From Methylobacterium sp. Leaf108 (GTDB taxonomy: Bacteria; Pseudomonadota; Alphaproteobacteria; Rhizobiales; Beijerinckiaceae): a stretch of 64,000 nt of DNA. Numbering within the stretch: the stretch's first letter is position 1; every line of letters begins with the position of its first letter. The stretch covers positions 84,271 to 148,270 of the forward strand of contig NZ_LMND01000002.1 of assembly GCF_001423265.1 (NCBI RefSeq), read 5' to 3'. The translations under genes and the position numbers were made by a program. Below are positions 8,027 to 17,160 of the stretch, piece by piece. Under the pieces are notes generated by a model. The model saw nothing but the letters and a program-made list of their open reading frames with translations. It ran no database searches and was not told where the DNA came from.

Positions 8027-11000
8027 CTACCCCGTCTTGCGGAGCTGCTGACGCGAGGCCGTGCGGTTGCCATCCTCGACGGCCGCCGTCGTGCCCTTCA
8101 CCGCGCCGATGGTCTGCAAGTGGCCCGCCTCGGCGATGTCGTTGCCGTCGCGCTGCTCGGCCCGCAGCGCTGCGACCTCCTCCCGAAGCGCCCGGATCTC
8201 GGCGATGAGGGCGGCGTTGTTGCTGCCCCCGCCGACCGGCATCGGCAGCGACATCGGGACCGGCATGGCGACCGCCGGCAGGTCAAAACCACGGTTGTCG
8301 TTCATGGCGTTGAGCGTCGAGACCCCGATGCGCCGGGTCGCCTCGGCCGTCAGCACGAACTCGCCATTGGAGAGGCGGGACTGAATGCTGTCGGAGGTGC
8401 CGGTGCCGGGCCCGGTCACGAGCCCGCCCGAGGCGTAGGCGACCGATCCGAAGTTGTTGTTCTTTACGGCGATGACGGTGTTCGCCGTGTTGTAGACGAT
8501 CTTGTTGAGCGCCGTGACCATGTTGTTCTGCAACGGTGTGCCGTTCAGGAATACGGGGTCGGTGCGGAACTGATTGTTGAGCGCGATCAGCTGATCCTTC
8601 TGCGTGCCGGCCATCGTGTTCATCGCGCGAAGGGTTGCCTCCTGCGACGTGGTGAGGGTCTTGATCGCGTCGAGGAACGTGGACTGCTGCGTGCCGATCG
8701 TCTCCAGGCTTTTCAGGAGCACGCTCTGGGCGTCGAGAATGGCCTTCTGCTGGTTGGCGATGGTGTTGGCGCTCTCGCTAGCGGTCTTGGTCGCTTCGGT
8801 CTGCACCTCGATCCCGGCGGCGCGGGCGCGGACGAGTTCGAGCTTGTCGAGCTGCCCGTCGCCGTTCGCGTCGATCGCGTCGAAGATCCGGCGGGCGTCG
8901 GCCTGCTCTTTTACCGTGGCCAGGTGCCCGATAGCGAAGGTCAGTTCGTTGTAGTCGAGCTGCCCGTTCACGCTGGTGTCGAGCTTGTCGAAGTTGGCCG
9001 TCAGGGCGGTCGCCAGGGCCGCCGGGCTGTTGGCCTCGATCGCCGTCTTCAGGACGGTGCGCAGCAGTTCGAGCGCGCTGAGCATCCCGTCGCTGTTCTC
9101 GTCGATCGACTTGAACAGGGCTTCGGCCGCATCCTGCTCAGCCTTCGTCGCCAGGGGCCCGAGCCCGGCGGTGAACTCGGCGTAGTCGAGCAGGCCGTTG
9201 ACCGATGTGTCGAGCTTGGTGAAGTTCGTGTTGAGCGCGGTTGCGATGAGCGCCGGGCTGTTCGCGGCGAGCGCCGTGAGGAGCTGACCGCGCATCAGTT
9301 CGGTCTTGGTCAGCAGGCCGTCGCCGTTGGTGTCGATGGCCTTGAACAGCAGCTCGGCCGCGTCCTGCTCCGCCTTCGTCGCCAGCGGCCCCAGCCCGGC
9401 CTTGAACTCGGCCACGTCGAGCAGCCCGTCGAGCGTGGTGTCGAGGGCGTCGAAGTTGATGGTCAGGGCGTCGGAGATCAGCGTGGGCGAGTTCGCCTCA
9501 ATCGCCGCTTTGAGGGTCGCCTTCGACGCGTCGATGGCGTTGACGATGAACTGCTCGGCCGAGACCTGCTTAGGCAGCGCGGTCAGCTGCGTCTTCACGG
9601 CGTTGAGCACGCCCTGATAGCCGGCCGATGAACCATAGTAATCCCGCGCCGCGTCGAGCAGGTCACTCGCGTTGCCGGTGATCCCGTCGAGGTCGTCCCG
9701 GTTGCCCGTCTTCGCGCCGGTGAGCCGGGCGCTATAGGTCGACTGCGCCGCTGCGAGACGGGCGGCCGGCGATAATGTGCTGTTCGGGCCGGCGGACAGG
9801 CCGTCGACGAAGTCGCGGATCGACCGGGCGAACGTGTCGTAGGCCGACTTCGCCTGCTCCATCGTCTGCCGGGTCGATTCCGCTGCGGCCTGGTTGTAAT
9901 CGCGCACGATCTTGAGGCGCTCGGCGAGCTGCGCGGCCTCAAGGTCGGCAATGGCCTCGCCGCCGGCCTTGACCTCTTCCTCGCGCTCACGACGCGCCTG
10001 ACGGTCATAGGCCGCAAGCTGCCCCTCCAGCGTGGAGGCGTCGTTGCCGGCGGCGAACAGCCGATCCTGAAACCCGAGCGCACGGGTGGCCGCCGCAGCC
10101 TTGGCCGCCGCCGTGTCGAGGGCGGCTGAGAACTCCACGACCTTGCCCTGCAGCGTCGGAAAGCGGGTCACGAGGTCGTCGAACGCCGCGCCGGTCAGCT
10201 CGGCCTCGTCCACGATCTTCTGGCCGGCGGCGCGCAGATAGGCCTCGACCTGGCCGGCATCGCCCCCGACGAGGGCACGGTCGGCACTCAGGGTCGCGAT
10301 CTCTTTCAGGAGGTCAGAGGCTTCGTTGAGGTAGCCCTTGCCGGTGGCCTCGTTGAGCTTCGTCGCGACATCGCGGTCGAAGGCTACCCGCAGCGCGTCC
10401 ATCGCCTTGGCGGTGCGCTCGCGGATCGCAGTCGCGGCGTCGTCAGCCGACATGCCGAGGTCCCGCAACACCTGGCCGAGGCCGGTCGCGGTCCCCTGGA
10501 TGCGCTGCATCTCGCCTTCGACGGTGGACACGGCCTTCGCGGTGTCGAGACTCGCCAGGGCGGCCTCGCGCGCCGCGGCCTGGGCGCGCTGCAGCGTGGC
10601 CGGGTCGGCCGTCGTGTAGGTCCCGACATCCTTGACGAAGCCCTTCAAGCTCTCGCCGAGGGCCGCCACGGCGTCGACCGCCTGCGTGAACGGACCGCCG
10701 ACGCCGAAGCCGCGGTTCATCTCGCCGGTCGTGCCATCAATGCTGCGCACGAAGATCGCGGCCAGCCGGGCGTGGTAGGCCTCGAAGTCCCGGATGATGG
10801 AGTCGGCGCGCGCCTGGTCCCCGCCCTTCGATGCGGTCACGGCAGCCGAGCGCGCCTGCTCCTGAGCCGCATCGACCATGCCGCCGACCCGGCCTGTAGC
10901 CTCGCCGCGGAAGGTTCGCTCGATCGCAGCGATCTGCGATTTCGCCTGCTCGTACTCGTCGGCGTACTGCTTTAACTGTGCCTGGATCGCCTTTTTCCTC

Positions 11001-14000
11001 TCGGCCTTGGCCTTGCTGCTGCTGCTCATGCCACCAGCGAGACCCGCGACCCCTCCAACGAGCGCGCCAACCGGGCCAGCGACCGCAAAGCCGGCAAGCG
11101 CGCCGCCTGCCGCTCCGATCAATGGGGACTGCGACTGGTATCCGATCGAAGCCCCAGCCAACCCTGACGACAAGGCGCCACCGAGCGCGGACGACGCGAA
11201 GCCGCCGGACCGCGCGCTGCCACCCGATGTTGCTCCCGCGCGCGGCTTGGTCAGCTCCTCCCACCCAGCGGAGAAGCCCTTCTCGGAGCCGATCTCAATG
11301 GCCTTGCCGAGGCGGTCGAAGTTGAACGACGACCCGCCGGAGCCCGACCCGTTCGCCCCTCCCTCGAACAGGGGCTTCAACAGGCTCTGCTCGATGCCCC
11401 TCGTGCCCACGCGGGCGAACCCCTTGGTGAAGCTGTCGAAGAAACCGCTCATGCCTTTGCCGGCATTCGAGAACATGTCGTCGAAAACGCCGCTGAACGC
11501 GCGCGTCATCTCTTTCGAGAGATCGTCTGTCTTGGTCTTCACGGTCTCAAGCTCTTTACCATCAAGGTTGAGCTTGATCCTAGCCTCCATAGACGGAATA
11601 TATTCGGGGTTCGTCTTGGATAGTTGATCGCGGTATTGGTCCAGCTCCTTCTGCAGCGCCTCACCCTGCTTGCGTAGGGCGTCGGCCGGGTTGGTAACCT
11701 TGTAGGCCTCTGCCGCCTTGTCGCGGAACGTCTCGAACTCGCGAGCGGCATCCTTGGCCGCCTTACCGGCGGCTTTCGCGCCTTTCTCAGCGTCGTCGTT
11801 GCGCGCAGTGGCCTGGACCTGCTTGTAAGCAGCGTCCATCTCACCAAGTCGCTTGGTTCGCTCGACCTCAAGCGCACCTCGGGCTTCTGGCGACGCCCTG
11901 TCGATCTGGACCTGATAGTAGTCGGCAGCCTTCTGCCGAGCCTCGGCAAAACGATCACCGGCCCGCGCCAGGTTTTGCCCGAGAGCGTCTAGCTTACCGA
12001 TCTCCGCATCGCGGATGTAGCTGGCAATGGGCTTTTCGGCCTCGCCGCGCAGGGCCTTGATCGAGGTTGCGGCCTCGTCGTTGAGCTTGGTGATCCGCGT
12101 CTGCGCCTCGGCGTCACCGATCTTCCCGGCGGCAAACTCGTCGCGAATGGACTTGGTGCCTTCGAGGACGGTTTTGTTGACGTCTCCGATCTTGCCCATC
12201 AGCGAGAGCGTGCCGGACAGCGCCGGGTTGGCGGCCTGGATCGCGTTCAGTGCATCGGCAAAGCCCCTGGCCTTGATCGCGGCGTTGTCGAGGGCGGCGC
12301 CCGTCGCCTGCGCCGCACCGGCCGTGCCGAGCAGCCCACGCGCTGCGTTTTCGGCGGCATTGAACATGGCCTGGAGACCATCGGAGACGTAGCCGGCTGC
12401 GGGCGGGATGCGCCCGACGTCGGAGTTGATCTGGTCGACAGCGCTCGACATCGTCCGGCTGAGACGGTCGATCTCGGACTGCAAGCCGTCGACCTGCTCG
12501 CGCAGGTTGGCGACGATGTCCGACTGCCCACGGCTTTCCGCCCTCGGGATCGAGACGTCCTGGATCGACTTGGCGCGGGCCTGAAGCCCCTCGATCACGC
12601 GCAGGGTCGCCGTGTCGCCACCGGACAGACTGTCGGCAATGGCCGTCGTCACGTCACGAACGGGCTTGAGGATCGAGAGCCACACGTCCTTGAGGCCCAG
12701 CGCGGCCTTCGAAAAATCGAAGGTTGTCTCCATCGCTTGACCGATCTCGCGCTTCACCGACTCGATCTCGCGGGCGAGGGCGACGGCGCGCGTCACGTCA
12801 TCCTGGCGCAGCACCTCCCGGCCGCTCGCCTTGTCGAGGTCCGCGACGATCTGGGCGACGCTCGTTTCGCCCCGGCGGAGGCGGTCCGTGAAGTCCGGGC
12901 CGAACACCGCATCACCGATCTTGAGAGCCGCGAGGCGCTGGCCGCTGGCCTCCAGGTCGCTCATGCCGGCGAGCGCCAGGCGAATACGCTCCTCCGTGGT
13001 CTTGGCCAGCTCGGCCTGTTCCTTGACCCGCGACGAGAGGCCGGTCGCCCCGCCTGCCTCGACGTCGGCAAAGGCTTTGGACAGGCCATTACTCTCGCCG
13101 AACTTTTCGCGCGTGAAAGCCGAGGCCCGCTGGATCGCGGCGTTGATCGCATCGACCTCCAACCCGAGCGCGGCACCGACGCCCGTGAACTGCTTGAGGA
13201 AGGGGCCGGACACGTCGAGCTGTTCGGCGCGCTTGCCCAGGGCGATCAGCTTGTCGAGGTCGTCTCCGGCCTTGCGGATGGCAGCCGAGCCGACATCGAA
13301 CGCCGCGAAGGCAAGCGCGATCGGGCCGAGCAAGGGGGAGACGACGCCCAGGGCTCGCCCCAGGAGGCCCGTCCTTGAGATGAGCGACGTCGCGCCATCG
13401 GCGAACCGGCCCAGGCCAGAGGCGGCGGTCGTCGCCGCAACCTCGGCGACACCGAGCCCGCGCGATGCAAGGTTGGCGGCCGTGACCACGCTTCGGCCCA
13501 TCGCCTGGTTGTCGTTCGCATACCGCGCTGTCGCCTGCGACGCAGACCCGAGAGAGGTCGCCGCCGAAGTGGCCAAACCGGCAAGCGCCCGCGCCGAGGC
13601 TGTTGCACCGGCGGCGACCAGCAACGGATGCTCAATGGCCAGCTTACCGGCCGCCCGTAGAACGCTCTCCTCGCGTCGCGAGGCAGATTCGCGCTCGGCA
13701 GCGGCGTTTTGGGCTGCAACAGCCGCCTGGACAGCAGAGCGGGCCGTCGCGTCGTTCGCCGCCGCCATAGCCTGCTGCTGCTGGATCGCCGCCTCGGTGC
13801 GCCGCTGGAAGTTGGCCTGCGCCTCGGCCAAGGTTCGCACCCGGCGCTCGACGCGCTCGTTCGAGGCGGCCGCGGCATCGCCGGCCTTGGCCAACCCGCC
13901 CTGCGCCTTAGCGAGGCCATCGGTCTTGGCGCGCGTCTCCTCCACGCCCTGCGTCGAATAGACGAAGCGCGTTTCGTTCACGGTGAGGGAGTTGATGGCG

Positions 14001-14005
14001 ACCAT
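8027..14005 (-). CDS. tape measure protein with embedded EF-hand calcium-binding repeats
   Basis: At 1992 residues this is the longest phage gene. It is alpha-helical and Ala/Glu/Arg-rich, with a hydrophobic glycine-rich segment near residues 940-990, as in tape measure proteins that set tail length and help DNA enter the cell. By the usual ~0.15 nm per residue rule the tail would be about 300 nm. Unusually, residues ~1515-1720 hold six EF-hand loops in three pairs. Canonical ones are DTNGDGLLTKTE, DENSDGMLSALE and DANGDGQLDKLE; the partner loops (DTTLDG.., DTSVNG..) keep most ligand positions. The region 8840-9460 is internally repetitive for this reason. C-terminal QxxxL-rich coiled coil follows. 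Confidence 0.92.
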   Translation of the reverse strand: MVAINSLTVNETRFVYSTQGVEETRAKTDGLAKAQGGLAKAGDAAAASNERVERRVRTLAEAQANFQRRTEAAIQQQQAMAAANDATARSAVQAAVAAQNAAAERESASRREESVLRAAGKLAIEHPLLVAAGATASARALAGLATSAATSLGSASQATARYANDNQAMGRSVVTAANLASRGLGVAEVAATTAASGLGRFADGATSLISRTGLLGRALGVVSPLLGPIALAFAAFDVGSAAIRKAGDDLDKLIALGKRAEQLDVSGPFLKQFTGVGAALGLEVDAINAAIQRASAFTREKFGESNGLSKAFADVEAGGATGLSSRVKEQAELAKTTEERIRLALAGMSDLEASGQRLAALKIGDAVFGPDFTDRLRRGETSVAQIVADLDKASGREVLRQDDVTRAVALAREIESVKREIGQAMETTFDFSKAALGLKDVWLSILKPVRDVTTAIADSLSGGDTATLRVIEGLQARAKSIQDVSIPRAESRGQSDIVANLREQVDGLQSEIDRLSRTMSSAVDQINSDVGRIPPAAGYVSDGLQAMFNAAENAARGLLGTAGAAQATGAALDNAAIKARGFADALNAIQAANPALSGTLSLMGKIGDVNKTVLEGTKSIRDEFAAGKIGDAEAQTRITKLNDEAATSIKALRGEAEKPIASYIRDAEIGKLDALGQNLARAGDRFAEARQKAADYYQVQIDRASPEARGALEVERTKRLGEMDAAYKQVQATARNDDAEKGAKAAGKAAKDAAREFETFRDKAAEAYKVTNPADALRKQGEALQKELDQYRDQLSKTNPEYIPSMEARIKLNLDGKELETVKTKTDDLSKEMTRAFSGVFDDMFSNAGKGMSGFFDSFTKGFARVGTRGIEQSLLKPLFEGGANGSGSGGSSFNFDRLGKAIEIGSEKGFSAGWEELTKPRAGATSGGSARSGGFASSALGGALSSGLAGASIGYQSQSPLIGAAGGALAGFAVAGPVGALVGGVAGLAGGMSSSSKAKAERKKAIQAQLKQYADEYEQAKSQIAAIERTFRGEATGRVGGMVDAAQEQARSAAVTASKGGDQARADSIIRDFEAYHARLAAIFVRSIDGTTGEMNRGFGVGGPFTQAVDAVAALGESLKGFVKDVGTYTTADPATLQRAQAAAREAALASLDTAKAVSTVEGEMQRIQGTATGLGQVLRDLGMSADDAATAIRERTAKAMDALRVAFDRDVATKLNEATGKGYLNEASDLLKEIATLSADRALVGGDAGQVEAYLRAAGQKIVDEAELTGAAFDDLVTRFPTLQGKVVEFSAALDTAAAKAAAATRALGFQDRLFAAGNDASTLEGQLAAYDRQARREREEEVKAGGEAIADLEAAQLAERLKIVRDYNQAAAESTRQTMEQAKSAYDTFARSIRDFVDGLSAGPNSTLSPAARLAAAQSTYSARLTGAKTGNRDDLDGITGNASDLLDAARDYYGSSAGYQGVLNAVKTQLTALPKQVSAEQFIVNAIDASKATLKAAIEANSPTLISDALTINFDALDTTLDGLLDVAEFKAGLGPLATKAEQDAAELLFKAIDTNGDGLLTKTELMRGQLLTALAANSPALIATALNTNFTKLDTSVNGLLDYAEFTAGLGPLATKAEQDAAEALFKSIDENSDGMLSALELLRTVLKTAIEANSPAALATALTANFDKLDTSVNGQLDYNELTFAIGHLATVKEQADARRIFDAIDANGDGQLDKLELVRARAAGIEVQTEATKTASESANTIANQQKAILDAQSVLLKSLETIGTQQSTFLDAIKTLTTSQEATLRAMNTMAGTQKDQLIALNNQFRTDPVFLNGTPLQNNMVTALNKIVYNTANTVIAVKNNNFGSVAYASGGLVTGPGTGTSDSIQSRLSNGEFVLTAEATRRIGVSTLNAMNDNRGFDLPAVAMPVPMSLPMPVGGGSNNAALIAEIRALREEVAALRAEQRDGNDIAEAGHLQTIGAVKGTTAAVEDGNRTASRQQLRKTG

Positions 14006-14101
14006 GAAGTCTCCACGCGAAAGCGCTGCGCGAGAGGCGGCGTCGTTTCAACGGAGGGTACGTGTAGGATCGGGCGCCGAATCAGAGAGTGGGGCGAGCC
14101 G

Positions 14102-14311
14102 ATGCGTGTTGAATGCCCGCGGTGCGGGGCCGTGGCGTCCTGGCGCTACAAGGGCAGCGGCCGTGAGATCACGATGCCCGAGCGCATGGCGGTCCGGTGT
14201 CCGGTCGTCAGAGAGCGCGCTCAGCAACAGGGTGGAACGTCGGACCAGTCGTGTCCCGATCTAGAAGCTGCACTGCGCGGATCCTACGAGCGCGACCAGT
14301 TGCGAAGGTGA
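14102..14311 (+). CDS. small zinc-ribbon-like protein
   Basis: This 69-residue frame starts with ATG and has an N-terminal CPRCG knuckle and further cysteines near residues 33 and 51. It is divergent from the tape measure gene and converges on the membrane protein gene at 14208-14549, overlapping it by about 100 bases on the opposite strand. Small zinc-ribbon proteins of this sort are frequent in alphaproteobacterial prophages. Coding status is likely but not certain. Confidence 0.5.
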   Translation: MRVECPRCGAVASWRYKGSGREITMPERMAVRCPVVRERAQQQGGTSDQSCPDLEAALRGSYERDQLRR

Positions 14312-14549
14312 CCATTGGTTGGTGAAGCCAATAGCCGCCATCGTCGTCCACCATCTCGCGGGTGACCTGATCGCCCGGCATCTCCTCGACGAGGAAGGCA
14401 GACCTCTGCTCCGGCAGGTACGGGGCGTGCTCTGCCGTCAGGATGTGATGCTCGCGCTCAAGGTGCTTCCGGCGGGCGGCTCGGACCGCGAGGAGAAGCC
14501 CGGCCGCAACGCTCCCGGCTACCCCGAAGAACCAAACGCGACCGCTCAT
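14208..14549 (-). CDS. small membrane-anchored phage protein
   Basis: The ATG at 14549 gives a 113-residue protein with one N-terminal transmembrane helix (about residues 3-20) followed by a basic stop-transfer (RAARRKHLER) and an acidic, soluble tail. It lies just before the tape measure gene. Its 3' part overlaps a plus-strand zinc-ribbon frame; both have reasonable codon choice. Unknown function. Confidence 0.5.
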   Translation of the reverse strand: MSGRVWFFGVAGSVAAGLLLAVRAARRKHLEREHHILTAEHAPYLPEQRSAFLVEEMPGDQVTREMVDDDGGYWLHQPMVTFATGRARRIRAVQLLDRDTTGPTFHPVAERAL

Positions 14550-14622
14550 CTGGCTCTCCGAAAGTTGCACCAACCCGCCCCATCGCGCCATGGTGCGCGC
14601 CGATTACGGGGAGGGAGTGGGA

Positions 14623-14961
14623 ATGGTTCGGTGGGTGGCGACCGTAGCAATGTGTGGGGCGGCAGCTTGTGCGAGCGCCCAAGCAACCGAGACTAGAGTT
14701 GTTAAAGAGCAATCGGCGGTTTCTGGATGCCAGCGCCTGGACCAAGTTAGGGGGTCTTCCCTTATGGGCGGACTATTTGCCAGCGCGGCATATGATAGTG
14801 CGCTTAATGAAATGAAGACCAAAACAAGTGCTCTTGGTGGAAATTACCTTTTGCTTCTTGACCTATCGTCTGGAATGGCGGGAGCAAATGGTTTTGGTGA
14901 AGCATATTATTGTGGAAAACAAGAAAATACTCAGCGATCTCCGAAAATCAAAACACCTTAA
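14623..14961 (+). CDS. small exported protein, DUF4156/RcsF-like pattern
   Basis: A GGGAGG ribosome binding site precedes the ATG at 14623. The first 20 residues form a signal peptide ending in AAACASAQA; the cysteine could make it a lipoprotein. The mature part has cysteines near residues 35 and 96 and an LGGNYLLLLDLS block, reminiscent of DUF4156/RcsF-like envelope proteins. From 14700 the base composition falls well below its surroundings, suggesting horizontal origin. It is a phage accessory gene followed by a strong hairpin. The family match is tentative. Confidence 0.6.
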   Translation: MVRWVATVAMCGAAACASAQATETRVVKEQSAVSGCQRLDQVRGSSLMGGLFASAAYDSALNEMKTKTSALGGNYLLLLDLSSGMAGANGFGEAYYCGKQENTQRSPKIKTP

Positions 14962-14971
14962 AAGTAGAGCT

Positions 14972-15000
14972 AGAGAAGCGGCTATTGCAGCCGCTTCTCT
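14972..15000. terminator. 12-bp perfect hairpin after the exported-protein gene
   Basis: AGAGAAGCGGCT-ATTGC-AGCCGCTTCTCT is a perfect 12-bp stem with a 5-base loop, 11 bases after the TAA of the plus-strand gene. On the minus strand it is followed by CTACTTTTAAGG, giving a weak U tract in that direction, so it may stop transcripts from both sides. Confidence 0.65.
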
Positions 15001-15009
15001 GTAACTCTG

Positions 15010-15235
15010 CTGGTGGCGCCTCACCATGCCTGGACGGGGCTTGACGCGCCTCGCCTCGCCTAGCCTGCCTAACCGATGGGTGACACACCGTAACCCGCCT
15101 TGCCTTTCCTGCCTCGACACGCCTCTCCTCTCGGAGCCTTGCGATGCCGTGCCATGCCTGCCTCGCCAATCCTCGACTGGCCTTGCCACACCGTACCTAG
15201 CCGTACCTGCCCTGCCTTGATCCTCGCCAGACCTG
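15010..15235. repeat. degenerate pentanucleotide (NNNCC) repeat tract
   Basis: Over about 225 bp the plus strand shows CC dinucleotides spaced mostly five bases apart, or multiples of five, with GCCTN the commonest unit (for example CGCCTCGCCTCGCCTAGCCT near 15047). Units are degenerate, and occasional 4-base steps break the frame. The tract fills the space between two convergent genes and has no credible reading frame of its own. Reading the minus strand it is GGNNN. It is too long and too regular to be composition alone. Confidence 0.75.
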
Positions 15236-15265
15236 AACGGGCCGTCCGGTCTCCGCGCCGCTGCG

Positions 15266-15799
15266 CTATCTAAACAACAGGCCGCCGATTGCTAAGGCCC
15301 CACCAATACCAAGTCCGCCCCACGCTATTCTTACAGCGCGCCACATCCATAGCGCATTCGTTTCCAAGATTTTTTTGTTGAATTTTATGCGATCGCCAAG
15401 ATTTATAATGAATTCGGCCAGTGCATCTTCGTAGGTGATCCGATTGGATAAATCATCTTTCCAGTCTTTTGGTGCTCCGCCAACATAGTGAAAGTCAACA
15501 GGTTTGGCGGTCTCTACAGCAGCCCCCATGGCGAGCGCAAAACTTGTCGCGGTGCCGATGCACACCCAGCCCAGAAACGGCCGAACGGGCGTTCCAAGCA
15601 GAAGCGCCGCCCCGCCTCCGGCCACCACGACGGCCGCAGCCGCCATGAGGCTTACGAACGACATGGCACGCTGATCAGCTGCAATGCCCGACTGCAACTG
15701 GGCGGCGAGAAAAGCCTCCGCTTGCCGTTTGATCTCTTCCTTGATCTGTATGTCGGCGCCGGCGAGATCCGACGGCTTAAGGGGCTCGATCGTGGACAT
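15266..15799 (-). CDS. three-helix membrane protein of unknown function
   Basis: The 177-residue protein has an amphipathic N-terminus and hydrophobic segments near residues 47-68, 74-93 and 155-175. An acidic/aromatic cytoplasmic stretch containing DFHYVGGAPKDWKDD lies between them. Similar architectures are common in Rhizobiales genomes and prophages without known function; some small multi-TM proteins like this act as exclusion or abortive-infection effectors. The 3' end abuts the pentamer tract. Confidence 0.65.
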   Translation of the reverse strand: MSTIEPLKPSDLAGADIQIKEEIKRQAEAFLAAQLQSGIAADQRAMSFVSLMAAAAVVVAGGGAALLLGTPVRPFLGWVCIGTATSFALAMGAAVETAKPVDFHYVGGAPKDWKDDLSNRITYEDALAEFIINLGDRIKFNKKILETNALWMWRAVRIAWGGLGIGGALAIGGLLFR

Positions 15800-15956
15800 T
15801 CATACTCATCCCAAGCAGACCGAGACTGGCAAGAAAAGCGACGGAGGCAACCAGGGTCAGAAAAGTGAAATCCGCAAGGATAGGGAAACAAGCAAGCCCC
15901 AAGGGAGAAAAGCGTCCAAGCCGACGTCGAAGCCCTCGGGCGGCAAGAAGAAGTAG

Positions 15957-16463
15957 CTACCGCTTCGGGCCTTTAGGCAACCGTTTTGCGACCTCATCGG
16001 CGGCTTCGAACAGGGCGCTGAACTCCTTCAGATCCTTGTATCGCTGCCTCCACGCCTGAAGCTCGTTCCAAGCCCGCGTCAGCACCATCTGACGTGTCTT
16101 GGCCTGAGACATGGCGTGCCCTGTCTCCCGGTAGTGCGGCGCGCCCTTCTCCGGGATGTGGACGTAGGCCTTCATCCGCTGTGCCGGCCTGTCCGGCTGG
16201 ACGTAGATCGCCACCACGGCCCGGATCAGGCCCCGTGCCTGCTGAAGCCGGTAAGCCTCGGCAGCAGCGGTATCGCTCCACTCGAAGTAGGCGTGGAGCG
16301 GGCTGTTGTTGTGCCGGGCATCGTCGAGGATATCCTGCGGGGTCAGTTCGCCTTTGCACCTCTCCCGCAGCAGTTCGATGTGGGCGCCAACAGCGTTGGC
16401 ATCACTGGGAGCGCCGGGCTGGAAGCGGGCACCCTCCGAAAACTCGAAGCCGGCGATCTGCAT
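15957..16463 (-). CDS. conserved phage protein, unknown function
   Basis: The ATG overlaps the TGA of the gene upstream (TGATG), so the two are translationally coupled. The 168-residue product is soluble, with a LTPQDILDDARHNNSPLHAYFEW motif and a basic helical C-terminus. From memory, proteins like this often pair with the downstream-type partner at 16463-17152 in alphaproteobacterial siphophages; their role is not known to me. Confidence 0.65.
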   Translation of the reverse strand: MQIAGFEFSEGARFQPGAPSDANAVGAHIELLRERCKGELTPQDILDDARHNNSPLHAYFEWSDTAAAEAYRLQQARGLIRAVVAIYVQPDRPAQRMKAYVHIPEKGAPHYRETGHAMSQAKTRQMVLTRAWNELQAWRQRYKDLKEFSALFEAADEVAKRLPKGPKR

Positions 16464-17152
16464 CACGCGGCCTTTCGTGCGGGCTCGAGGTCGGCGGTGA
16501 TCCGTTCGATCTCACCCTCCGTAGCCACGTGGAACATGCCGTACTGGCCGTCCTTCTCCGGCCGCCACTCGCCGACGCCGGTTGAGAACCCGGCGGTGTT
16601 GAAGAGGTTCATGATCTGCTCGGGAGAGAGCAAGCCCGCGTTGAACCGGACCAGTACCTTGGCGAACCAGGGCGAGAACTCGGCGCGGTAACGGAGGTCG
16701 GCCGTACCCATGCCGACGCGGACCATGTCCTCCCGCATCCTGGGCGCGCCGCCTTCAATCCTCACGAGGTTCTGGCGCATCTTCACGCCCTCGAACGCGC
16801 CCTCGACGTCGATGTCCTCGCCGAGGACGTGGAATGCCCGCCGGGCCGCAGCCTTGGTGATGCCGGACACCGACATGGCCGCCTCGACCGCCGCAGCCTT
16901 CAGACCAACGCTCGGGAACCCGTAGCCACCGTCCTCCATACGGTACATCGAGTCTTCGAAGTCCTTTTTGGGGTCCTTCGCCTCGCGTCCGGCCTTTGCC
17001 TTCTTCATCTGCTTCTGAAGCATCTCGCGCTTGGCCTTCACAGACCATGCGTGAACGATGAGCGGCGAGTCGCCGACGATCGTCACCTCCATCAGCTGAA
17101 CGTCCAGGCGCGGGATTTCGAGCGCCGTCGTCTCTTTCTTCGCCATTGCCAT
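16463..17152 (-). CDS. conserved phage protein (possible RAMP/Cas7-like fold)
   Basis: The start is the ATG at 17152. The 229-residue protein has an N-terminal SPLIVHAWS block, a lysine-rich helix, a central GFP..GLKAA helix and a C-terminal TGVGEWRPEKDGQYGMF block. The early beta strand and late glycine loop resemble Cas7/RAMP-type RNA-binding proteins, but this is an inference from pattern. It is the first gene of a two-gene unit whose 5' leader carries strong interlocking inverted repeats. Confidence 0.6.
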   Translation of the reverse strand: MAMAKKETTALEIPRLDVQLMEVTIVGDSPLIVHAWSVKAKREMLQKQMKKAKAGREAKDPKKDFEDSMYRMEDGGYGFPSVGLKAAAVEAAMSVSGITKAAARRAFHVLGEDIDVEGAFEGVKMRQNLVRIEGGAPRMREDMVRVGMGTADLRYRAEFSPWFAKVLVRFNAGLLSPEQIMNLFNTAGFSTGVGEWRPEKDGQYGMFHVATEGEIERITADLEPARKAA

Positions 17153-17160
17153 GATAGGTC

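Noticed and set aside
14863..15189. Open frames of arginine/glycine-rich protein across the pentamer tract on the minus strand
   Set aside because: Five-base repeats give long open frames in all phases; composition follows the repeat, and no ribosome binding site is seen.
15792..15956. Basic 54-residue plus-strand frame (lysine/serine-rich) diverging from the membrane protein
   Set aside because: It overlaps the start of a better minus-strand gene, starts with GTG without a clear ribosome binding site, and is low in complexity. Could be real but support is too thin.
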